Origin: an uncultured Bacilli bacterium
GTDB taxonomy: Bacteria > Bacillota_I > Bacilli_A > RF39 > UBA660
DNA: 10,231 bases
NCBI GenBank assembly: GCA_947587115.1
Contig: CANPXY010000040.1
Coordinates: 1 to 10,231 of the forward strand
Direction of reading: 5' to 3'
Shown here: positions 1 to 5,670 of the stretch, piece after piece
Layout: every line of letters starts with the position of its first letter
Numbering within the stretch: the stretch's first letter is position 1
Translations under genes and position numbers: made by a program
Notes under the pieces: generated by a model
Seen by the model: the letters and a program-made list of their open reading frames with translations, nothing else
Told to the model about the DNA's origin: nothing
The model's database searches: none

Positions 1-1
1 G

Positions 2-796
2 AATAAAAATGTTTTTTTGCATGATGGAACTACTAGAGGCGGAAACCGTATGGCGATGTTTTCAGACATTCCCACTAAAGTCTCAAAATTAGATAACGAC
101 TCACATTACGCCAAAGGTGATACTAATGGAGAAAGAGCATTAAAGGCGATTGCAGATAAAGACGGCAACGACATTACTACGACATACGCCAAGGTAGGTG
201 GCACAAATACTGAATTTGCAAATCCTCCGAAAATTAAAACGGAATTAAACGATAAAGGAAACGCTGATGACGGTACAATGAAAAACGGAAACGACAATTG
301 TGTTGTTAGTGTCAAATGGCTAAAAGATTGTAATTTTGTGGTAAGAACATACGGAAATCAGACGATTAAAGGCACTAAAACTTTTGAATCTACAATACAA
401 GGGACGGCGTATCGGGCACAATGGGCGGATTTGGCGGAATACTATGAAAGTGACCAATCCTATGAACCAGGAACTTTAATTTGTTTTGGCGGTGATAAAG
501 AAATCACGTTAGCGTCTTCAAAAGCCAACGGGGTGATTTCGGAAAATCCCGCCGTCATTATCAATAGTGCAATAAGCAATAGTGAAAACACCCTACCAGT
601 GGCGATGTGCGGAAAAGTGAAAGTGAAAATCGTGGGCAGGGTTCACAAATTCGATAATCTCGTTCTTTCCGATATAGGCGGGGTGGCAAGAGCTTTAAAA
701 GATGGTGAGAAAAACGATCAGCCGATTATTGGAAAAGCTCTTGAAGACGCCACAGACGGGCTTGTGATGAGTGTGGTGCAATTTAATCTTTATTGA
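2..796 (+). CDS. Phage tail fibre protein, C-terminal part (5' truncated)
   Basis: The reading frame is open from the first bases of the window, so this is the C-terminal 264 residues of a longer protein; the TTG at 17 and the ATG at 50 are not convincing starts. It reads as a tail fibre. A repeat-like stretch with TIKGTKTF (about residue 121-128) is typical of fibre shafts. The C-terminal half begins ADLAEYYESDQSYEPGTLI (about residue 142) and continues with GGDKEIT, VAMCGKVKVKIVG and PIIGKALE. That series resembles the C-terminal domain found on many fibres of T4-like and marine phages, and some related tailspike domains are autoproteolytic. I cannot see whether this one cleaves itself. The likely role is receptor binding or fibre maturation at the tip of the virion. 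The next gene starts 2 nt after the stop, so the two are probably translated together. Confidence 0.82.
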   Translation, partial: NKNVFLHDGTTRGGNRMAMFSDIPTKVSKLDNDSHYAKGDTNGERALKAIADKDGNDITTTYAKVGGTNTEFANPPKIKTELNDKGNADDGTMKNGNDNCVVSVKWLKDCNFVVRTYGNQTIKGTKTFESTIQGTAYRAQWADLAEYYESDQSYEPGTLICFGGDKEITLASSKANGVISENPAVIINSAISNSENTLPVAMCGKVKVKIVGRVHKFDNLVLSDIGGVARALKDGEKNDQPIIGKALEDATDGLVMSVVQFNLY

Positions 797-798
797 AA

Positions 799-1338
799 AT
801 GGCTTTTACGCCTCCAAGTGGAACTCTTGAATATACGGAATTTACGGGAGCTAATGATACCGTTTCCGTTGCAGATACCCCGACTAAAGAGTACTCTATT
901 TCGGAAGTGACTTATCATACATCAAACGGCATGACTTTTCCCGATATGATATTAACTCATACCCAAAAGTCTTTTCACTACAATTCAACTTTTGATTATG
1001 CCGTTGATAGAGTAGTCGATTTCACAGTCCAAAAAGACGACTACGATAAGAACTATAAAGTATTATCTGTCAACAATATCAGTAAATTACCTCCTGATTT
1101 AAGCTCAGGGCATTATTTCCACAATCCAATCGAGTATATTACGGTTTATTTCGAGGTAAGCGGGCTACAAAGAGACGCAAGCGTCTCAGGAGAAGGGGAA
1201 TATGCCCAAACCTCTTGGGGTTCTTGGTATTCATGGAGTGAAACCTATACCGTATCAGTTTACACCAATTGGGATGTTCATCAACAACTTGTACTACAAA
1301 CTGTTGAAAATCAAGGATTTATAAAGCGTCTTCAATAA
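799..1338 (+). CDS. Unrecognised phage protein, likely virion-associated
   Basis: A 179-aa protein I do not recognise. The ATG at 799 is preferred over the in-frame TTG at 793, because it lies 2 nt after the stop of the fibre gene and suits translational coupling; no clear Shine-Dalgarno site precedes it. The composition is rich in Thr, Ser, Tyr and Val with few long hydrophobic runs, and no signal peptide or membrane span is visible, so a mostly beta fold is likely. A Gly/Ser/Trp/Tyr-rich patch (TSWGSWYSWSETY) sits near residues 138-150. Position directly behind a fibre gene suggests a fibre accessory, such as a chaperone, tip adhesin or fibre-attached protein. This is inference from context only. 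A terminator follows about 55 nt downstream. Confidence 0.7.
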   Translation: MAFTPPSGTLEYTEFTGANDTVSVADTPTKEYSISEVTYHTSNGMTFPDMILTHTQKSFHYNSTFDYAVDRVVDFTVQKDDYDKNYKVLSVNNISKLPPDLSSGHYFHNPIEYITVYFEVSGLQRDASVSGEGEYAQTSWGSWYSWSETYTVSVYTNWDVHQQLVLQTVENQGFIKRLQ

Positions 1339-1393
1339 AAATTTTTTTATAGATTCTAAGTAATTTCTTTATCATATAAAAGTTACCTTTTGA

Positions 1394-1428
1394 AACTCTT
1401 GAATATTCGATTCAAGAGTTCAATTTTT
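1394..1428 (+). terminator. Rho-independent terminator after the fibre genes
   Basis: A perfect 11-bp inverted repeat (AACTCTTGAAT at 1394-1404, ATTCAAGAGTT at 1410-1420) closes a 5-nt loop and is followed by CAATTTTT. The stem is AT-rich and two bases separate it from the T run, so it is of moderate strength. It ends the fibre transcript. The surrounding 1339-1471 gap holds no other gene that I can support. Confidence 0.7.
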
Positions 1429-1471
1429 GTAAATATACTATTGCACGCTTTTCGAGGATTTTTAGCAAAAA

Positions 1472-1753
1472 ATGCAAGAGTTAGCAATTAAAACGTGGGA
1501 AACCATTATTGCTGGCGGTGCTACCGCCGTCATAGCTATTCTATTGGCGGTAATTGCTTACTTTGTTTGGGAAAGAATCCAGTTATTTGCCTCGATTAAA
1601 AATTATCGGAAAATGCTTAACGAAAACCGCAATCAGTATGGTTCTGCCTTGATTGATTTAATTGATAAGTACCATTTAAGTAATACCGAAATAGCCAAAG
1701 CACTTACGGAGATTAAAGTGGTTTTGGCAACGATAAACAAAACCTTAATATAA
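1472..1753 (+). CDS. Small single-span membrane protein (holin-like candidate)
   Basis: A 93-aa protein starting at ATG 1472. A GAGG at 1454-1457 is rather far upstream (14 nt). The N-terminus is short (MQELAIKTWETI), followed by one strongly hydrophobic segment at about residues 13-33 (AGGATAVIAILLAVIAYFVW). A polar, mostly helical tail of about 60 residues follows, rich in Lys, Arg and Asn. The positive charges after the span suggest the tail lies in the cytoplasm. Size and one span are compatible with some phage holins or lysis-associated membrane proteins, but no motif confirms this and no endolysin is in the window. It is followed 43 nt later by a PAS-like protein, and the pair could act together at the membrane. 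Function is not assigned. Confidence 0.72.
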   Translation: MQELAIKTWETIIAGGATAVIAILLAVIAYFVWERIQLFASIKNYRKMLNENRNQYGSALIDLIDKYHLSNTEIAKALTEIKVVLATINKTLI

Positions 1754-1796
1754 GAGCACGTATGAGAAGAAAAGTTACCCTAGAGAGTTGATTAAA

Positions 1797-2381
1797 ATGC
1801 TTTCATTATTTCGAAAACTGAAATCCGTCACAAATAGACAGCAAGCTGATTCAGAGGAAAATCGCTACTATAATTTTCAGTTTGACACTAAATTCTCGCA
1901 ATCCAATGATATTTTCGAAGAGTTAAAAAAATCGTCTATTTCGATGATTGAAGAGGCGAATACGCTTACAAAAAACATTATCATTAAATTGGATTTGTTT
2001 AAAAAGCGGTTTGATACGGTTATTGAAAATATCAATTCTCAGGTGTTTGTGCTAAACAGTGAAAGAACCATTGTTGAAGTCAATTCAAGTGCTTGCTCGG
2101 TATTTCATTTAAAAAAGGAAAACATTCTTGGGCAATCTTTTAGAAGTGTTGTAGATAATCATCCGATCTTATCAAAACTTCTTGAAAAACTGGAACCAAA
2201 AATCGAGCAAGATGGGGATGAAAGTTTCCGAGAAATTGTTAACCTGGAAAATAAAGAGTCTAAAACCAAAGAAAATTATGAATTAATTTCCGTTCCTATC
2301 CACACAGATTTGGGCGAAGAAAGGGAAATTGTTTTGATTATTGAAAAGGCTCGTAAAACCAATACCCAAGAAATTCAATGA
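1797..2381 (+). CDS. PAS-like domain protein
   Basis: A 194-aa protein. The ATG at 1797 is chosen over the TTG at 1788 because GAGAG (1783-1787) lies 9 nt before it. Residues 1-70 are polar and helical (EELKKSSISMIEEANTLTKN), probably forming a short coiled coil. From about residue 72 the pattern matches a PAS fold: FDTVIENINSQVFVLNSERT, then IVEVNSSACSVFHLKKENI with the typical Asn (N96), then LGQSF with the conserved Gly (G112), and later strands ELISVPIH and REIVLIIEKA. PAS domains sense small ligands, redox state or light, or mediate dimerisation. No kinase, cyclase or receiver domain follows, so any output must be through a partner. Its stop overlaps the next ATG by 4 nt, which indicates translational coupling. 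The PAS call rests on motif reading only; no cofactor can be inferred. Confidence 0.75.
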   Translation: MLSLFRKLKSVTNRQQADSEENRYYNFQFDTKFSQSNDIFEELKKSSISMIEEANTLTKNIIIKLDLFKKRFDTVIENINSQVFVLNSERTIVEVNSSACSVFHLKKENILGQSFRSVVDNHPILSKLLEKLEPKIEQDGDESFREIVNLENKESKTKENYELISVPIHTDLGEEREIVLIIEKARKTNTQEIQ

Positions 2382-2698
2382 TCTATCAAGGAAAAAATTT
2401 TTACGCTCATAGAACCTCGGATTTCCGAGCGGTGGTGCTTTTGCGTGATCCGTATGGGAGAAAAATTAAAAACTTGGTCGGTTTTCGCCCTTATGCACAT
2501 ATCCGTAATATCTACGATCGTGAATTAGTAAAACCTCTTGAAGTATACCATAAAAACGGGATTATAACTTTATTTTTACCACAAAAAGAAGTCGAAAAAC
2601 TACCAATTGGTGATTGGGAAGTGTTTGTCGATCTGTATTGTGAACGTATCAAGAAACTTACCAGATTATTGACCTCTAGGCTTGAATTAGAGTTTTAA
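2378..2698 (+). CDS. Small phage virion protein, BppU-N-like beta-sandwich
   Basis: A 106-aa protein whose ATG overlaps the preceding stop (ATGA). The residue pattern runs IYQGKNFYAHRT near the start, then AVVLLRDPYGRKIKNLVGF, RPYAHIRN, GIITLFLP, LPIGDWEVFVDL and finally RLLTSRLELEF. That matches the layout I know from a widespread family of small phage structural domains: QG-x-(T/N)F, a strand ending in D-x2-G, L-x-GF/Y, an IR strand, G-x-I-x-L, LP-x-G-x-W/Y and RLL-x-G/S. The BppU N-terminal domain of lactococcal baseplates belongs to the same general class. The likely role is a virion or baseplate/fibre attachment part. The match is by eye and the family assignment is moderate. It is the last gene before the radical SAM promoter. 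Confidence 0.72.
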   Translation: MIYQGKNFYAHRTSDFRAVVLLRDPYGRKIKNLVGFRPYAHIRNIYDRELVKPLEVYHKNGIITLFLPQKEVEKLPIGDWEVFVDLYCERIKKLTRLLTSRLELEF

Positions 2699-2732
2699 GC
2701 CATTTACCCATTTTCTTTATTCCCCCCTTTAT

Positions 2733-2765
2733 AATCGTTATTTTAAGGGCTTATTGACGATTTTT
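2733..2765 (+). terminator. Weak terminator-like hairpin overlapping the rSAM promoter
   Basis: AATCGTTA (2733-2740) can pair with TGACGATT (2755-2762) over 8 bp including one G-U pair, around a 14-nt loop; the T run at 2761-2765 (two of its bases are in the stem) follows. The 3' arm overlaps the -35 box TTGACG of the next promoter. It would end transcription from the structural module. The stem is short, so the call is tentative. Confidence 0.42.
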
Positions 2766-2782
2766 CCAATAAATGCTATAAT
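2754..2782 (+). promoter_or_regulatory. Sigma70-type promoter of the radical SAM operon
   Basis: The -35 box TTGACG (2754-2759) is followed by exactly 17 nt and a perfect -10 box TATAAT (2777-2782). The predicted transcription start is near 2789. No promoter is seen inside the four-gene operon, where genes overlap or are separated by at most 11 nt, so this promoter probably drives all four. A host sigma70 promoter would allow early or independent expression. Confidence 0.8.
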
Positions 2783-2797
2783 TGTCTTTTGACTTTT

Positions 2798-2818
2798 GAG
2801 GAAAATGGATTAAAATTG
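2798..2818 (+). promoter_or_regulatory. Leader with SD, 2-codon minimal ORF and TTG start
   Basis: GAGG (2798-2801) lies 3 nt before an ATG (2805) that reads ATG-GAT-TAA, out of frame with gene A. The best in-frame start is the TTG at 2816, 14 nt after GAGG. The other in-frame TTG (2789) coincides with the predicted transcript start and would be leaderless. The layout decides the start of gene A and may lower or regulate its translation. Confidence 0.45.
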
Positions 2819-3685
2819 TCAGAAAACGTCTTTGAGTTTATCTTGTGGGAAAACTGTCACAATCGGTGTGATTTTTGCGTACAGAAAAAAGAAAATTTCC
2901 TCAAAGATCAGGAAAAAAGTCAATCGGTTAAATTGGTTAAAGCGTTTATAGAGTCAAGTCAATTTATTCCATCAAGTCATGTATTGGTTTTAGGCGGAGA
3001 GATATTCGATGATAAAAAAGATTCTTCACTGGTTTTATCTTTATTTGACTTTTTAGTTGAAAAGATGAAATCAGATTATATCAAAACACTATATTTTAAT
3101 ACCAATCTGATATACAAATACACGAATACTCTTTTTACGGTATTGGAAAAAATTTCCAAAAATAATCTTGAGCATAGGATTCATTTTACCACTTCTTACG
3201 ATTTAATCTATCGCTTTAAAGGCGATAGTGAAAAAAGAATGTTAGGCAATATACGGGAAATTCATAAAAGATTTCCGAAAATACGAGTTATTGTCAATAC
3301 GATTTTAACAGATTATCTTGTTAAAAGTGTTTTGGGAGGAGAGTTTTCCGTAAAAGATTTTTCAGAAGAAAATGATGTTTGGGTAAATTTAATCCCCTAT
3401 GTGGGTTTTGAAAACGCATTTAAACCTGATAGAAAAGAGGTATTCCGAGCTTTAAGGAAAATTGATAAGGAATTTTCGGGAAATTATCTGCCAATTTATT
3501 TGGGCAATATGTTAGGTCATAGTGTAAAGCATCTATACACCTATAACAAAATAACCGATAAGCTGATAAACATAGATTGTGATTATTTGGATTGCAATCA
3601 CTCGGAAAACTTTAAATTATACTCTAAAGAAGGTAATAGCTGTTACGCATGTGACTTGAATAGAATTTTTAGAGAGGGGGGCTAA
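2816..3685 (+). CDS. Radical SAM protein A (first of four tandem paralogs)
   Basis: About 289 aa from TTG 2816, which gives an N-terminus similar in length to protein D; an in-frame TTG at 2789 is the alternative. The radical SAM cluster motif is W-E-N-C-x3-C-x2-C (C14, C18, C21), which binds a [4Fe-4S] cluster that splits S-adenosylmethionine to a 5'-deoxyadenosyl radical. The GGE motif (60-62) is the usual SAM amino-group contact. Further shared motifs are TSYDLIYRF and TILTDYLVKSVLGGEF. The C-terminus carries C260-x-H262-x13-C276-x2-C279, a probable second metal or Fe-S site, plus C255. It is shorter than typical SPASM-domain enzymes and has no B12 or TRAM domain. Substrate is unknown. It is promoter-proximal, and gene B starts 4 nt after its stop. 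Confidence 0.88.
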   Translation: MSENVFEFILWENCHNRCDFCVQKKENFLKDQEKSQSVKLVKAFIESSQFIPSSHVLVLGGEIFDDKKDSSLVLSLFDFLVEKMKSDYIKTLYFNTNLIYKYTNTLFTVLEKISKNNLEHRIHFTTSYDLIYRFKGDSEKRMLGNIREIHKRFPKIRVIVNTILTDYLVKSVLGGEFSVKDFSEENDVWVNLIPYVGFENAFKPDRKEVFRALRKIDKEFSGNYLPIYLGNMLGHSVKHLYTYNKITDKLINIDCDYLDCNHSENFKLYSKEGNSCYACDLNRIFREGG

Positions 3686-3689
3686 TTGT

Positions 3690-4670
3690 ATGGAGATTAA
3701 TAAAGAAAATTTAAGCCTAGAGGATAAAAACCGATTTGTGCAATTTCAAATTTGGCGTGATTGCCCCGTTGGGTGTGAATTTTGCTACAATAAAAACATT
3801 ACTCCAACTGTTTCTAAAATTGAAAATCTAAAATGGATAGAAAGTCTTATTGAAAACGAACCTATTGTCAATGAATATAACGAAATTGGTTTAATCGGAG
3901 GGGAGACTTTTTCTAAAGAACTTTCAGATCGGTCTGTTAGAGAGGAATTTTATGGTCTGATTCAGTTGATTATCTCTAAGATGAAAGAGGGGAAAGTTGA
4001 AAAACTTTATCTCACTACGTCTTTGATTTTTAAGGATAATTGGAATTTATTAGAAGTACTTGAAAAATTCAAAGAAGAAAATTTGGAAAATAAAATTTTA
4101 ATTTGTACTTCCTATGATACCAAGTATCGGTTTAAAAATGAAAATTCCCTGAAATTTTGGGAAAATAATATCTTGGAAATCCATCGGCAATATAATAAAG
4201 TACCGATTCATGTCGAGACAATTATTACTCAGGACTTTTGTGAAAAAGTTCTAAGAGGAGAATTTTCGATTACTCATTTTAGAGAAAAATATGACGTCCA
4301 TGTCGATTATATCGAGGCGTCTATTAATGATAACTCAAAAACTCTAGAAGAATTTAATCGAAAGTTACCAGGATTTTTGCCTGAGAGAAAAACTTTTTTC
4401 CGTTTTTTAGATTTTGTGCGTCTTAATAATCTCGTGGATTGGGATAGCTTTTTCAATTACAACTTGCATAGTGACTTGATGTTTATCGAGCATAAAGGGG
4501 AAAGATTGGTTTTTGACGGCAGGAGAAAAGGCAACGAAAGACTTCTTAAATGGTATGCCACGGAAAGACTTGGCAGATCGCTTTATACTGCTTGTTACTC
4601 GGACAATTACCGAAGTATACTAGAAGATGTGAAAGCATATAAAGAATTGCACGGATTGGGGGTAAAATGA
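3690..4670 (+). CDS. Radical SAM protein B (C-terminal metal site lost)
   Basis: A 326-aa paralog starting at ATG 3690, 8 nt after a purine-rich GAGGGGGG site (3674-3681) that also encodes the end of gene A. The radical SAM motif is intact: W-R-D-C-x3-C-x2-C (C25, C29, C32), followed by FCYNKN; GGE is at 70-72. It shares TSYDTKYRF and TIITQDFCEKVLRGEF with A and D. The C-terminal site of its sisters is missing: in the gapless alignment to protein C the ligands Cys, His, Cys, Cys become L294, R296, S309 and E312, while neighbouring residues (G, S, CY, D, R, L) are kept. B therefore probably retains the SAM cluster but not the second site, and may be a partner or a specialised subunit. It overlaps gene C by 4 nt (ATGA). 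Confidence 0.88.
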   Translation: MEINKENLSLEDKNRFVQFQIWRDCPVGCEFCYNKNITPTVSKIENLKWIESLIENEPIVNEYNEIGLIGGETFSKELSDRSVREEFYGLIQLIISKMKEGKVEKLYLTTSLIFKDNWNLLEVLEKFKEENLENKILICTSYDTKYRFKNENSLKFWENNILEIHRQYNKVPIHVETIITQDFCEKVLRGEFSITHFREKYDVHVDYIEASINDNSKTLEEFNRKLPGFLPERKTFFRFLDFVRLNNLVDWDSFFNYNLHSDLMFIEHKGERLVFDGRRKGNERLLKWYATERLGRSLYTACYSDNYRSILEDVKAYKELHGLGVK

Positions 4671-5659
4671 TTACCAAAGAAATTAATTTTGTCGAAAGCC
4701 CAGAAGTTCATGCTCCCAAAACCTCAAAACATATGGTGCAATATGGGGTTTGGAGTGATTGTTGCAATTCGTGCGACTTTTGCTTAAGGAAAAATAAAGA
4801 AACAACCACTAACGAGATGAAAATTCTTTATCTCGAAACCATTAGGAAAAATATTGCTCTTTTAGACTGGAAAAATCAATTTTCCTACGGGATTTCTCTA
4901 TTAGGTGGGGAATTATACTATATTCGCAACAAAGCCGTTCAAAACGCTTTTTTAAGGCTTATTGATGATATTTGCGAAATTGTTTTAACTCCTGATAACC
5001 CTAACGCCAAGTATTCAACTGTTTCCAACGGAATGTATAAACCTGATTTTCTTTTTAGGGTTATTGACAGAATTGTGGAAAAATGCGGTATATCGAGAGT
5101 CGATATGAATTTTTCCTATGATTTGAAGTATCGCTATCACTCGGAAAAATCTAGGATTAGGGCTGAAGAAACGATAAACGCCTTTATGGATCGTTATGAT
5201 TACAACTGCGGAATACAGATGATTTTAACACAAAACGTCATCAATCTTTGGAAAGATGGAAAATTTGATGTCGTTGATTTTATTGAAAAAAAATTTCCAA
5301 AAGGGATTTTGACCTTTTTATATCCGCATCCGATTGCCAAACCGAAAAAGGTTTTGCCTGATTTTAACTTTAAAAGGCGTGATTTACTTGAATTTTTAAG
5401 CTACCTAAGAGATCGAAACTTTGACTGTTATATGAGTTTTGTGCAATCTACGAAAAATAGCGGTACTTTCAAATATACGGGGTTACGGGATAAAGAAATG
5501 GATAATCCAAACGCTTATCGGGAAACCCCGATTCTGTCGGATGGAAAAGAAAGTATACAGACAAAATGCGGGCACTCTACGTTGTATAACTGTTATGCGG
5601 ATTCAAATCGTTGTATGCTCTGCGACATAATTGCCCACGAGGGGGCTTTAACACTATAG
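4667..5659 (+). CDS. Radical SAM protein C
   Basis: A 330-aa paralog whose ATG overlaps the stop of B, with GGGGG (4658-4662) 4 nt upstream. The N-terminus is about ten residues longer than in D before W-S-D-C-x3-C-x2-C (C32, C36, C39; C33 is an extra cysteine inside the motif). GGE is at 80-82. The third shared motif reads FSYDLKYRY and the fourth MILTQNVINLWKDGKF, so C is the most divergent of the four in these blocks. C-terminal site: C301-G-H303-x12-C316-x2-C319, with extra C309. The protein is probably soluble and cytoplasmic; no signal or membrane segment is seen. Radical SAM chemistry is well supported, the substrate is not known. Its stop overlaps the Shine-Dalgarno site of gene D. 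Confidence 0.88.
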   Translation: MITKEINFVESPEVHAPKTSKHMVQYGVWSDCCNSCDFCLRKNKETTTNEMKILYLETIRKNIALLDWKNQFSYGISLLGGELYYIRNKAVQNAFLRLIDDICEIVLTPDNPNAKYSTVSNGMYKPDFLFRVIDRIVEKCGISRVDMNFSYDLKYRYHSEKSRIRAEETINAFMDRYDYNCGIQMILTQNVINLWKDGKFDVVDFIEKKFPKGILTFLYPHPIAKPKKVLPDFNFKRRDLLEFLSYLRDRNFDCYMSFVQSTKNSGTFKYTGLRDKEMDNPNAYRETPILSDGKESIQTKCGHSTLYNCYADSNRCMLCDIIAHEGALTL

Positions 5660-5662
5660 GAG
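5658..5662 (+). promoter_or_regulatory. Shine-Dalgarno site fixing the start of gene D
   Basis: AGGAG overlaps the TAG stop of gene C (5657-5659) and lies 8 nt before ATG 5671. This spacing is ideal and shows that the longer in-frame extension back to 5611 is not used. Confidence 0.8.
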
Positions 5663-5670
5663 AATTAAAA

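Noticed and set aside
1429..1443. T4-like late promoter (TAAATATACTATT) before the membrane protein gene
   Set aside because: Resembles the T4 late box TATAAATA only with shifted bases; no second example in the window supports a shared late motif.
1762..1791. Nine-codon ORF (MRRKVTLES) before the PAS gene
   Set aside because: No clear ribosome site and no recognised role; too short to support.
2730..2735. TATAAT box upstream of the rSAM promoter
   Set aside because: No -35 at suitable distance; chance occurrence in AT-rich DNA is likely.
3676..3681. Phase-variable poly-G tract before gene B
   Set aside because: Only six G bases; too short for the slippage seen in contingency loci, and it works as a Shine-Dalgarno site.
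5611..5670. N-terminal extension of protein D
   Set aside because: AGGAG at 5658-5662 precedes ATG 5671 at ideal spacing, and the extension only re-reads the end of gene C in another frame.
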